Source: Hyalangium versicolor
GTDB taxonomy: Bacteria; Myxococcota; Myxococcia; Myxococcales; Myxococcaceae
Reading direction: 5' to 3'
DNA: 64,000 nt
NCBI RefSeq assembly: GCF_020103695.1
Contig: NZ_JAHXBF010000041.1
Coordinates: 1 to 64,000, forward strand
The notes under the pieces were generated by a model that was not told where the DNA came from, made no database searches, and worked only from the letters and a program-made list of their open reading frames with translations. Each line of letters opens with the position of its first letter. The stretch's first letter is position 1. The translations under genes and the position numbers were made by a program. Positions 51,167 to 62,053 of the stretch are shown here, one piece after another.

Positions 51167-52102
51167 ATGAAGAATCGTCTGGTCGTCGTACTGATGGGGC
51201 TTTCCCTCGGGGTGCTGGCCGCGTGCGGTGAAGTGGCGGAGGCGAAACCCCCGGGTAGGTCGGCCCAGGTAGACCCCGTGACCCACGAGCCGTCCTGCAA
51301 TCTCTGCCCCGTAGAGGCGGTGAAGAAGGGCCACGTCACGAGCACATCACGCACGCCTGTCCAGGATGCCGCGACGGGTGGCTATTACTGCCCACCATGT
51401 GATGGCGAACCGAGCCCCTGCGGGGACGGCCTCTGCAGCAACAATGAGACCTGCTCGTCGTGTAGTTCTGACTGCGGCACCTGCCCGCCGAGCACCTGGT
51501 GCGGTGATGGTGCCTGCAACGGTGGCGAGACGAGCACGACCTGCCCGTCGGATTGCCCCAGCACCACTTCGGGTCCCGTGCTGGGACGCTTCTCTCGCTG
51601 GTGCGGCAAGGTCAACATCCACACGGACGCGAACGGAAGCTGGTCGTCGGATGGGGACTGTGTGTCTGGCTGCAACATCGGGGGCTTGGAGTACTGCCAG
51701 AAGTTGTGGCCGGCCTCGATCGGAATCCGGCAGGTGGCCGTCTCCTCGAAGGCGAACAATGTCTGGGCCAACCGCGGGTGCTCCGGGATCATTGATGAGT
51801 ACGACGGGTCGGACGAGTTCGAGTGCGTGGGCCCGCCGCAGGTGGTGGGCCGCATCTCGCTCTACTGCGGGAAGGTGAACATCCACACGAATGCGAGCGG
51901 GAGCTGGGCGTGGGACTCGGACTGCACGTCCGGGTGCAACATCGGCGGCGTGGCCTACTGCCAGAAGTTCTACCCGAACGCGACGAGCATCCGGCAGGTG
52001 CCCATCTCCTCGAAGCCGAATAACGTGTGGATGCAGCGCGGGTGCTTCTCCGCCAACGAAGACTGGGACGGGGACGCAGAGTACGAGTGCCTGACCAACT
52101 GA
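51167..52102 (+). CDS. Cys-rich lipoprotein with duplicated C-terminal domain
   Basis: A 311-residue protein starting at ATG 51167 behind CAGGAG. The signal ends SLGVLAAC (lipobox). Residues 75-125 carry two copies of CGDGxCxxxETxxxCxxDC, a motif common in myxobacterial surface proteins. Then come two copies of about 85 residues: GKVNIHTDANGSWSSDGDC...YCQKLWP...VSSKANNVWANRGC and the near-identical GKVNIHTNASGSWAWDSDC...YCQKFYP. Each copy has about six Cys, so compact disulfide domains are likely. Function unknown; probably surface binding. Confidence 0.85.
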   Translation: MKNRLVVVLMGLSLGVLAACGEVAEAKPPGRSAQVDPVTHEPSCNLCPVEAVKKGHVTSTSRTPVQDAATGGYYCPPCDGEPSPCGDGLCSNNETCSSCSSDCGTCPPSTWCGDGACNGGETSTTCPSDCPSTTSGPVLGRFSRWCGKVNIHTDANGSWSSDGDCVSGCNIGGLEYCQKLWPASIGIRQVAVSSKANNVWANRGCSGIIDEYDGSDEFECVGPPQVVGRISLYCGKVNIHTNASGSWAWDSDCTSGCNIGGVAYCQKFYPNATSIRQVPISSKPNNVWMQRGCFSANEDWDGDAEYECLTN

Positions 52103-52148
52103 GCCCTGCCTGAACTCGGCCCTGCTCAAGAGAACCGAGCCCTGCCTG
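52101..52148 (+). repeat. 12-bp direct repeat beside gene remnant
   Basis: GAGCCCTGCCTG occurs at 52101-52112 and 52137-52148. The first copy overlaps the lipoprotein stop codon, the second begins the aldo/keto reductase remnant. It may reflect slippage at a deletion junction. Confidence 0.5.
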
Positions 52149-52321
52149 TAGACGCGGGCTCCCTGGGTGCTCGCACGCGCAACCAGCTCGCGGACATGCT
52201 GGCGAGTCTCGAGGTCTCCCTCGACGCGTCGGAGCTCGCCCTTCTCGAGGCCGCGGTGGATGCTTGGCTCCTTCCAGGGAGGAACAGACCTGCCAGGCTC
52301 GGGGGGCTCACGTCCTCTTGA
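52136..52321 (+). pseudogene. Aldo/keto reductase C-terminal remnant
   Basis: The frame reads LPVDAGSLGARTRNQLADML then ASLEVSLDASELALLEAAVDAW and runs to a stop at 52319-52321. This resembles the C-terminal GARTRxQLxxxLxxLxVxLxxxxLxxLEAAV segment of aldo/keto reductases. There is no start and no barrel upstream. The rest of the 347-bp gap (52103-52449) holds no gene; it should contain the promoter of the histidine kinase. Confidence 0.5.
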
Positions 52322-52449
52322 AAGCCTTCCTGCCATGACGCGGAGCGCCTCGAGTACGGGACTGCCCGTGCCCGAGGCAGGCTCGGGAAGGAATCTCCTC
52401 TAGGGTGGTATTACTCGGGTCCAGTTGGCTGCACTGTTCCCTGACCGCC

Positions 52450-54705
52450 ATGTCGTCTCCGCTCCCCCCTCCCTCCGCCTCCCTGGCCCGCGCGACGCTC
52501 CTCAAGATGGGCGTGCGCGTCGCGATCGTCATCGCGCTGGCCACCTTCGTCAGCTACCTCCACATCCTCGGGACGTTGCGCGACGAAGCACTCCAGAAGC
52601 TGGAGACCCATGTGTCGGAGCGCAGTCAGCGAGAGGAGACCATCTTCCTGCTGGCCCAGGACGACCACGTCCAGCTCAAGAAGGCCCTGGAGCGGAGCCT
52701 CCAGACCTGGAGTCAGCAGGATCCCAACCCCCGCTTCGACAGCTTGTTCGTGCGAGGACCGGATGGCGCGGTGCGTCCTCGCCGGGAATCCTTCGATGGA
52801 ACCCAGATGGTGGGGGTCTTCATCCCCCACGGTGTGCCGGACAGCCTCTCGCTGCGCCGCCACCTCCTGGCGGCGTATGACGTGGCCGCTCAGTACGGGC
52901 CTGCCTTCGAAGGCCGATTCTTGAACACCTACATCGTCCTGGCAGAAGGGGCGACCGTCTTCTGGTGGCCCCAGCACCCCCAGTGGGCCTTCGAGGCCCC
53001 GCCGGACTACCCGATCCTCGACGGCGAGTACTACACCATCGCCCTGCCCGCTCAGAACCCCGAGCGACGCACCGCCTGGACCGGAGTCTATCGGGAGCTG
53101 ACGACCCAGAGCTGGATGGTCACCGCCTCCACCCCGTTGGACATGGACGGCAGCCAGGTCGCGACGCTGCACCACGACGTCCTGCTCGATGAGCTGATGA
53201 AGCGCTCCATCCACGACCACCTGCCCAGCGCCTACAACCTGCTCGTCCGCGACGACGGGCAGCTCATCGCCCACCCCGACCTGAACGTCGAGAATGCCTC
53301 GGTGGCCTACAACATCCTGGGCAACACCGGGTCACCGGAGGAGGGAGCCCCCGCACGGCTCGCCTCCGAGGAGCAGAAGACCCACCTGCGCGCGCTCTTC
53401 GAGCAGCTGAAGCGGCGCAAGCCGGGGCAGTCCGTCCTGGAGCTCCCCGGGTCCGACGAGTACCTGGCCGTGGCGAAGCTCCGGGGACCCGATTGGACTT
53501 TCGTCACCGTGCTGCCCCAGAGCGTGGTGTCCTCGGCTGCCTTCGGCACGGCGCGCTATGTCCTGCTCTTCGGCCTGGCCTCGCTGCTGCTGGAGCTGGC
53601 CATCATGTACTGGGTGCTCCGCCAGGAGATCTCCCGCCCGCTCCAGGACTTCACCCAGGCCACCCACCGCGTGGCGGCCGGGGACTATCAGGTCCGGCTG
53701 AACACCTTGCGCCGTGACGAGTTGGGCCAGCTCGCGGGGGCCTTCCAGGCGATGTCCGACAAGGTCCAGGAGCGCGAAGAGGATCTGCGCACGACCAACG
53801 AGCACCTCGAGCATCGCGTCGACGAGCGCAGCCGGGAGCTAAAACAGGTCCACGAGCAGTTGGTGCAGACGGCGCGACAGGCGGGCATGGCGGAGATCGC
53901 CACCAACGTGCTGCACAACGTGGGCAACGTGCTCAACAGCGTCTACACCGCGGCCCAGCTCGCCAAGGAGCGGCTGGACCGGATGCGGCTCGACCACGTC
54001 ACCCGCGTGGCCACCCTGCTCCAGGAGCGCCAGGGTGACCTGGCCACCTTCCTCACCCAGGAGGAGCGCGGGCGGATGGTGCCCACCTTCCTGGGCAAGC
54101 TGGGGCGGAGCCTGCTCGAGGACCGTGAAGAACTGCGCCTGTTGCTCGACGACGTGGGCCGGTACACCGAGCATATTGGCGACATCGTCAAGGTGCAGCA
54201 GACCCATGCCCGCCCTCCCCGGCTGGACGAGGCCGTTTCCATGGAGGCGCTGGTGGAGGACGCGCTGCGCATCAATGCGGCCGCGCTCGCCCGGCACGAG
54301 GTGAAGCTGGAGCGGCAGATCTCCACACTCCCGCCAGTGGTCACCGACAAGCACAAGGTGCTGATGATCCTGGTCAACCTCATCAGCAACGCCAAGTACG
54401 CCATGGATGGCGTCCCCGTGGCGCAGCGACGTCTGTTCGTGGGGCTGGATCAGCAGGAACCCGACCGCGTCAGCATCACGGTCCGCGACAACGGCGCGGG
54501 CATTCCTCAGGAGATGCTCACACGCATCTTCCAGTATGGCTTCACCACCCGGAAGGAAGGGCACGGCTTTGGCCTGCACTCCAGCGCGCTGGCGGCCCAG
54601 CAGTTGGGCGGCACCCTGACGGGCCAGAGCGATGGTCCGGGGCAGGGAGCCACGTTCACGCTGGAGCTTCCCCGTGATTCCACGCAGAGGGTGAAGAGCG
54701 CATGA
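52450..54705 (+). CDS. Membrane sensor histidine kinase
   Basis: About 751 residues. TM1 at about 18-42; a large extracytoplasmic dCache-like sensor at 43-368 (two PAS-like lobes, second with YNLLVRDDGQLIAHPDL); TM2 at about 369-391; HAMP about 392-445 (RPLQDFTQATHRVAAGDYQVRL); coiled coil 446-480; dimerisation helix with the phospho-acceptor His489 in NVLHNVGNVLNS; ATPase with N-box NLISNAKYAM (about 645), DNGAGIP and GHGFGLHSS. The HNxGNxLN phospho-site is unusual for HisKA but recurs in related sensor kinases. Its last four bases overlap the receiver gene (ATGA), making a two-component pair. Confidence 0.92.
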   Translation: MSSPLPPPSASLARATLLKMGVRVAIVIALATFVSYLHILGTLRDEALQKLETHVSERSQREETIFLLAQDDHVQLKKALERSLQTWSQQDPNPRFDSLFVRGPDGAVRPRRESFDGTQMVGVFIPHGVPDSLSLRRHLLAAYDVAAQYGPAFEGRFLNTYIVLAEGATVFWWPQHPQWAFEAPPDYPILDGEYYTIALPAQNPERRTAWTGVYRELTTQSWMVTASTPLDMDGSQVATLHHDVLLDELMKRSIHDHLPSAYNLLVRDDGQLIAHPDLNVENASVAYNILGNTGSPEEGAPARLASEEQKTHLRALFEQLKRRKPGQSVLELPGSDEYLAVAKLRGPDWTFVTVLPQSVVSSAAFGTARYVLLFGLASLLLELAIMYWVLRQEISRPLQDFTQATHRVAAGDYQVRLNTLRRDELGQLAGAFQAMSDKVQEREEDLRTTNEHLEHRVDERSRELKQVHEQLVQTARQAGMAEIATNVLHNVGNVLNSVYTAAQLAKERLDRMRLDHVTRVATLLQERQGDLATFLTQEERGRMVPTFLGKLGRSLLEDREELRLLLDDVGRYTEHIGDIVKVQQTHARPPRLDEAVSMEALVEDALRINAAALARHEVKLERQISTLPPVVTDKHKVLMILVNLISNAKYAMDGVPVAQRRLFVGLDQQEPDRVSITVRDNGAGIPQEMLTRIFQYGFTTRKEGHGFGLHSSALAAQQLGGTLTGQSDGPGQGATFTLELPRDSTQRVKSA

Positions 54706-55187
54706 ACCCCAGCAAGAAGCGAATCCTGATCATCGACGACTCCGAGGCCATCCACGAGGACTTCCGGCGAATCCTCTGCCCGGAGAAGAGCGTGAGCGGC
54801 GGTGAGATCGACGAGATGGCGGACATGCTCTTCGGCACAGCACCTGCTCAAGGGAGCGTCGCGCCGGAGTTCGAGGTGGACTCGGCGCTTCAAGGGCAGG
54901 AGGGGCTCGCCAAGGTGGAGACGGCACTGGCCTCGAGGAGCCCCTACTCACTGATCTTCCTGGACTACCGGATGCCCCCTGGCTGGAGCGGCGTCGAGAC
55001 GCTGCGGCACCTGAGAAGGGTGGTGCCCACGTTGCCCGTGGTGCTCTGCTCGGCCTACTCCGACTATTCCTGGGAAGAGATCCTCCGGGAGTTCGAGGAG
55101 GGCACACGGCCAAGAGAGTTGCGCAAGCCCTTCAACAGCCAGGAGCTGCGCGAGCTGGCGGCGCGCCTCACCCAGAGCGCTCCCTGA
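54702..55187 (+). CDS. Response regulator (REC only, with insertion)
   Basis: A 161-residue receiver, co-translated with the kinase. IIDDSEAIHEDFRRIL holds the acidic pair (12-13), LIFLDYRMPPGWSG the phospho-acceptor Asp near 88, VLCSAYSDY the switch residue, ELRKPFNSQEL the Lys near 141. Between beta-1/alpha-1 and beta-3 there is an extra stretch of about 25 residues (CPEKSVSGGEIDEMADMLFG), making it longer than a CheY. Without an output domain, it probably passes the signal to a further partner or regulates the kinase. Confidence 0.9.
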   Translation: MNPSKKRILIIDDSEAIHEDFRRILCPEKSVSGGEIDEMADMLFGTAPAQGSVAPEFEVDSALQGQEGLAKVETALASRSPYSLIFLDYRMPPGWSGVETLRHLRRVVPTLPVVLCSAYSDYSWEEILREFEEGTRPRELRKPFNSQELRELAARLTQSAP

Positions 55188-55195
55188 ATCGAAAG

Positions 55196-55211
55196 GCAAC
55201 CCTTTGGTTGC
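55196..55211. promoter_or_regulatory. ArsR operator copy 1
   Basis: Inverted repeat GCAACC-CTTT-GGTTGC, 9 bp after the receiver stop and 44 bp before the SRPBCC start. It has the same arms and spacing as copy 2, 41 bp away. Confidence 0.65.
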
Positions 55212-55232
55212 GCTTCGGACTCACCATCCCTA

Positions 55233-55256
55233 ATATGCAACCAGGGGGTTGCATAT
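55233..55256. promoter_or_regulatory. ArsR operator copy 2, over the start codon
   Basis: Perfect 10-bp arms ATATGCAACC (55233-55242) and GGTTGCATAT (55247-55256) around AGGG. It includes the ribosome site and first bases of the SRPBCC start codon, so binding would block both transcription and ribosome access. Confidence 0.75.
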
Positions 55257-55716
55257 GGGCACTACGAACACCGATCGCATCGAGAAGAAGACGTTGCTCC
55301 GCGCGCCGCGCTCCCGCGTCTGGCGGGCGCTCACGAATGCCGAGGAGTTTGGCAATTGGTTTGGCGTCAGGCTCTCCGGCGAGTTCGCGCCTGGGGCTCG
55401 CCTGAAGGGCAAGGTCACCCACCCAGGCTACGAGCACGTGCCGTTCGAGATCACCGTCGAGCGGATGGAGCCCGAGCGGCTCTTCTCCTGGCGAGGACCG
55501 CTGACGGTCAAACCAGACGAGCCTCCTTCCGCTCAACCCACCACCCTGGTTGTCTTCGAGCTCGAGGAGGTACCCGGCGGCACGCAGCTCACGGTCACCG
55601 AATCCGGCTTCGATCAGATTCCTCTCTCCCACCGCACGGAGGCCTACCGAGGCAACGAGCAGGGCTGGGCCATCCAGATGGAAGCCATCGGGCGCTATCT
55701 CGGCCATGCCGCGTAA
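55255..55716 (+). CDS. SRPBCC family protein (AHSA1-like)
   Basis: A 153-residue START-like domain protein: TDRIEKKTLLRAPRSRVWRALTNAEEFGNWFGV at the start, ERMEPERLFSWRG in the middle, TQLTVTESGFDQIP and a final helix GWAIQMEAIGRYL. This is the ArsR-linked group of hydrophobic-cavity proteins; ligand unknown. ATG at 55255 has AGGGGG six bases upstream, inside the operator. Its 3' end overlaps the regulator gene by 11 bp, so the two are one operon under self-control. Confidence 0.92.
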   Translation: MGTTNTDRIEKKTLLRAPRSRVWRALTNAEEFGNWFGVRLSGEFAPGARLKGKVTHPGYEHVPFEITVERMEPERLFSWRGPLTVKPDEPPSAQPTTLVVFELEEVPGGTQLTVTESGFDQIPLSHRTEAYRGNEQGWAIQMEAIGRYLGHAA

Positions 55717-56056
55717 TGTGGGAGTGAGCACACCCGAGCTGAGAGCCTCCGCGCCCATCTTCGCGGCGCTCGGGGACGAGACGCGGCTGCGGCTGGTGGC
55801 CCGCCTGTGCGCGGATGGCCCCATGTCCATCGCGCGGCTCAGCGACGGGGCGGATGTCACCCGTCAGGCCATCACCAAGCACCTGCATGTGCTGGCCGAG
55901 GCCGGGCTGGTGCGCAGCGAGCGCCAGGGTCGCGAGAGCATCTGGGAGCTCGAGCCTCAACGACTCGACGAGGCGCGCCGGTGCCTGGATCGCATCTCCC
56001 AGCAGTGGGACGCAGCGCTCGGCCGGCTCAAGGCTCTGGTCGAGAGCGCGGACTGA
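55706..56056 (+). CDS. ArsR family transcriptional regulator
   Basis: A 116-residue winged-helix repressor: APIFAALGDETRLRLVARLCADGPMSIARLSDGADVTRQAITKHLHVLAEAGLVRSERQGRESIWEL. It has no Cys metal-site signature on alpha-3, so it probably senses an organic ligand or stress and not a metal. ATG at 55706 lies inside the SRPBCC gene; GTG codons at 55718 and 55724 are alternative starts. Two GCAACC-N4-GGTTGC sites upstream of the operon are its likely targets. Confidence 0.92.
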   Translation: MPRNVGVSTPELRASAPIFAALGDETRLRLVARLCADGPMSIARLSDGADVTRQAITKHLHVLAEAGLVRSERQGRESIWELEPQRLDEARRCLDRISQQWDAALGRLKALVESAD

Positions 56057-56087
56057 GCCGCCCCCAGGCAGGCGCTGAATGAAACAG

Positions 56088-56117
56088 GGGCCAGGGAGGG
56101 GTGCCTCCCCCTGGCCC
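56088..56117. terminator. Bidirectional hairpin terminator
   Basis: GGGCCAGGG (56088-56096) pairs with CCCTGGCCC (56109-56117), and AGG with CCT closes the top of the stem with a small bulge. Between the convergent arsR and GH3 genes. Confidence 0.65.
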
Positions 56118-56134
56118 GCTGCTTCAACACACGC

Positions 56135-59368
<3,234 letters not shown>

Positions 59369-59470
59369 GTGAACTCCAGTGTTTCAGGGGCGTCTGCATG
59401 CACTGACGCGAGGAGAGGGAGGCACCCCGCCGTCCACAGCGAGTCAGCGCGGGGCCAACCTAGGAGCAAA

Positions 59471-59484
59471 TGAAAGCGCATGCA
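59471..59484. promoter_or_regulatory. LacI-type operator-like site upstream of GH3 gene
   Basis: TGAAAGCGCATGCA matches the LacI-family consensus TGNAANCGNTTNCA at all but one fixed position. It is 103 bp upstream of the GH3 start. A TGCATGCA palindrome is nearer the gene, at about 59396. No lacI gene is in the window. Confidence 0.4.
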
Positions 59485-59568
59485 AGGAGCCACGCCACCG
59501 GCTCCAGCCATGACGCACCCTGTCAGAGTTCCACGCCCGTCCATGCTCTCGGACGGTGTTTTCCGGGC

Positions 59569-60093
59569 TCAGATGGTATCGAGATCGATGTCGCAGCCGA
59601 TCTTCTCGCCGAGTGTCGCCAGCTCCTCACGCATCTTGCGGGCGCTCGTGCCCTGCGGAAGGGTGACGACGCCCTCGAGCACGAAGAGCGGCGTGCCCGC
59701 GAAGGGTGCCGACTCGACCCGCGTCTCCAGCTCCTCGACGTTGACGGAGTGCTCACGGAGGAGCGCAGTCACACGGGCGGTGATGCCGGGCTGATCGTTG
59801 CTGTAGACCTTGAGCCGGTAGGGGACGCTGCCGGGGGCGCGGGAGGTGGCGGCGGCCGCCTCATACATCTCGACGTGGAGCCCCATCTCGCTGCCATCGC
59901 TCTCGAGCTTGCGCCGAAGCGAGGCAAGCGCTTCGGAGGAGCCTTCGATGAGGGCTAGCAGGGCGAAGTGGCCGCGCAGGTTGACCATGCGGCTGTCGGC
60001 GAGGCTGGCGCCGACGTCATACACGTGGCGGGTCAGATCGGCGACGAGACCCGGGCGATCGGGACCGACTGCGGTGACGATGAGCTGAGGCAT
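59569..60093 (-). CDS. Two-ACT-domain regulator (GcvR-like)
   Basis: About 174 residues made of two ACT domains: MPQLIVTAVGPDRPGLVADLTRHVYDVGASLADSRMV (residues 1-80) and YRLKVYSNDQPGITARVTALLREHSVNVEELETRV (about 92-170). This is the glycine-cleavage repressor GcvR layout, in which ACT pairs bind amino acids and control a partner protein. No gcvA or glycine-cleavage genes are near, so its target is unknown. Upstream in-frame residues (to 60186) are not family-like; an ATG at 60105 is the main alternative start. Confidence 0.88.
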   Translation of the reverse strand: MPQLIVTAVGPDRPGLVADLTRHVYDVGASLADSRMVNLRGHFALLALIEGSSEALASLRRKLESDGSEMGLHVEMYEAAAATSRAPGSVPYRLKVYSNDQPGITARVTALLREHSVNVEELETRVESAPFAGTPLFVLEGVVTLPQGTSARKMREELATLGEKIGCDIDLDTI

Positions 60094-60286
60094 GGCGGGC
60101 ACCATAACAACCCGGCTCGGAGTCGCGAACGCGCATCTGAACCTCGGTCGGTTCGAGGTTTGTATCCACTGGTGAACGGTGTGCACTGCCGCGCGAGCGC
60201 GTGCGGACCTCTTTCGTGCCGGCGGGGGCTTGTCACAGCGCGGCCTGCTTCAAAAATTGGGCCTACCGAGGGGGAAGCTCACATCC

Positions 60287-61105
60287 ATGGCAGAGCACAT
60301 CATCTACCTGCTGGGGCCATTTCAGGTGCCCGGCCTGGGGCAGGAGCGCCACGTGCGCGTGTACGCGCCGAACGAAGCGGCGGGGGGCGCGCCGGTGCTG
60401 TTCATGTTCGATGGACAGAACATCTTCCATGACGCGCCCTCGTTCTCGGGCGGTTGGTACATCCACCACGCGGTGAAGCAACTGGCGGAGCAGGGGCTGC
60501 CGGCGCCGGTCATCGTGGGAATCGATCACGGCGGCTCCTCGCGGCTCGACGAGCTGTCCCCCTTCACCTCGGGAGACAGTGCGGGGCGGGCGGATGATCT
60601 GCTCGCGTGGGTGAAGGCGGAGCTGGCGCCGCGGATCGCTCAGGAGTTCAAGGTGCGCACGGATCCGGCGGGCACCGCCGTGGGCGGCTCGTCGATGGGC
60701 GGCCTTGCCGCGCTGTACGCGCACTTCCGCCATCCGGACCTGTTCGGTGCCGCGCTGTGCATGTCTCCGTCCTTCTGGTTCGCGGAGCGGAAGATCTTCG
60801 ACTACGTAGCCGCGCAGCCGAAGCCGTGGACTTCTCGCATCTACATCGACGCGGGCGCCAGGGAGGACGGAGGCTCGGTGGTCGCCGACGCGGAGCGCCT
60901 GGTGCACCACCTGCGCGAGCGTGGCTGGAATGATTCCTCGCTCTGCTGGATCGCGGATCAGGACGGGAAGCACAGCGAGCACGACTGGCGCAAGCGCGCA
61001 CCCGCCGCGTTGCAGTTCCTCTTCACCGGAACACCGGGCCAGCGCCCCGAGGCGCCTGCGCCCCTGCCGTCACCCGCGAGCGAGCCGTCCCCTCCGCCCG
61101 CGTAG
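60287..61105 (+). CDS. Putative esterase (Fes/enterochelin esterase-like, PF00756 fold)
   Basis: A 272-residue alpha/beta hydrolase: VRVYAPNEAAGGAPVLFMFDGQNIFHD (typical first strands), PAPVIVGIDHGG, nucleophile elbow VGGSSMGGLAALY (Ser near 147), and IYIDAGAREDGG...SEHDWRKR giving the acid and His. The family includes enterochelin esterases, S-formylglutathione hydrolase-like and sugar-ester enzymes; the substrate is open. No signal peptide, so cytosolic. The C-terminus is a 25-residue Pro/Ala/Ser tail. GGGGGAAG lies upstream of the ATG. Confidence 0.9.
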   Translation: MAEHIIYLLGPFQVPGLGQERHVRVYAPNEAAGGAPVLFMFDGQNIFHDAPSFSGGWYIHHAVKQLAEQGLPAPVIVGIDHGGSSRLDELSPFTSGDSAGRADDLLAWVKAELAPRIAQEFKVRTDPAGTAVGGSSMGGLAALYAHFRHPDLFGAALCMSPSFWFAERKIFDYVAAQPKPWTSRIYIDAGAREDGGSVVADAERLVHHLRERGWNDSSLCWIADQDGKHSEHDWRKRAPAALQFLFTGTPGQRPEAPAPLPSPASEPSPPPA

Positions 61106-61170
61106 CATCGCGCCAGCCTCAGCGGGAAGCCTTCAACGCTGGACCCCTGACTCCGGCTACACTGGCCTGC

Positions 61171-61584
61171 GTGCCAAGACTCCTCGCGCTCCCCTTGCTG
61201 CTGATGCTCACAATGCAGGGTGTGCAATCGGAGCAAACCAACGCAGAGGGGACCTCTACCAAACGGCACCGGTCACCAGCCCTGTGCTACCACCGCCAAC
61301 CGAGGGACATGTCGCTTCATTCTGCGAGTTGAACCCGGAGGCCTGCTTGGAGCCACTGCCTGCCCCGGAACCTGGGGAGTCCGAGACCACCGCAGACCCT
61401 TGGCAGTCCTTCGCATGTATCCAGGCGTGCCAGGCAGGGAGTCACGCGATTCTGCGAGAACCTCCCAGGCAGGACGAAGCGACAACAGAAGCTCAAGGCC
61501 CTTTGCTTTGGCTCATGCTACACAGGCAAGGCCGCATGCCTCGTATTCTGCCGGGCCTACGTTGGCCCGCCCAGGACCCCTTGA
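61171..61584 (+). pseudogene. Frameshifted gene for a secreted Cys-rich protein
   Basis: A GTG at 61171 starts a clear signal peptide (MPRLLALPLLLMLTMQGVQS) but the frame stops at 61330. The coding-like part continues in the next frame, from about 61275 to 61440 (APVTSPVLPPPTEG, FCELNPEACLEP, SFACIQACQAG). It returns to the first frame from about 61450 to the TGA at 61582 (FCENLPGRTKRQQK, KALCFGSCYTGKAACLVFC). Two opposite shifts would restore one protein of about 137 residues with a Cys pattern like other myxobacterial exported proteins. Either a decayed gene or sequence errors. The next gene begins 11 bp later. Confidence 0.5.
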
Positions 61585-61595
61585 GGTCATGATCC

Positions 61596-62009
61596 ATGCC
61601 TGAGAATGATGAGGACTGGCGTCCGAAGTTGAAGCGGATTGAAGATCCGATTACCGAGGACTGCTGGGAGTATGTAACTCCCTCGGGCAAGCATCGGAGC
61701 TCGAGGCTCATGGTGGGCAGGCCCGTGCACTACCCCGAGCGGCGGCTCTGGTACTGCCCGATCCTGATCGAGGGGTATACCCGACCTCGGATCAGACCGA
61801 TCTTTGGCATGGGTCCTGTGGATTCGCTGATGAACGCGATGACCTTCATCCGAAAATTCTTCGAGGAGAACTCCGAGGTTCTACCTGGAGCCAAGCCAGC
61901 AAGCCCCACTCGTTCGCGCCCGCATGGCACCCGTGGCAAGCGAGCCACGCCAAAGAGTAAGTCCCAACAAAGCCCCCCGGGGAAGACTCGAACCCGTCGC
62001 GTGACATAG
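61596..62009 (+). CDS. Hypothetical protein, partner of preceding Cys-rich gene
   Basis: A 137-residue cytosolic-looking protein: WRPKLKRIEDPITEDCWEYVTPSG, WYCPILIEGYTRPRIRPIFGMGPVDSLMNAMTFIRKFFEEN, then a basic, probably disordered tail from about 100. The middle part resembles small uncharacterised families with an I-x-G-...-G-x-D-x-L-x-x-A helix pattern (DUF6968-like look), which is not certain. GAGG stands 10 nt before ATG. Codon use is less GC-biased than most of the window. Close linkage with the frameshifted exported protein suggests a functional pair, for example export and protection; this is speculation. Confidence 0.65.
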   Translation: MPENDEDWRPKLKRIEDPITEDCWEYVTPSGKHRSSRLMVGRPVHYPERRLWYCPILIEGYTRPRIRPIFGMGPVDSLMNAMTFIRKFFEENSEVLPGAKPASPTRSRPHGTRGKRATPKSKSQQSPPGKTRTRRVT

Positions 62010-62053
62010 AGCGACCTGCAATGGGGTCTACCTCGGCTTTGCCAGACGGCTGC

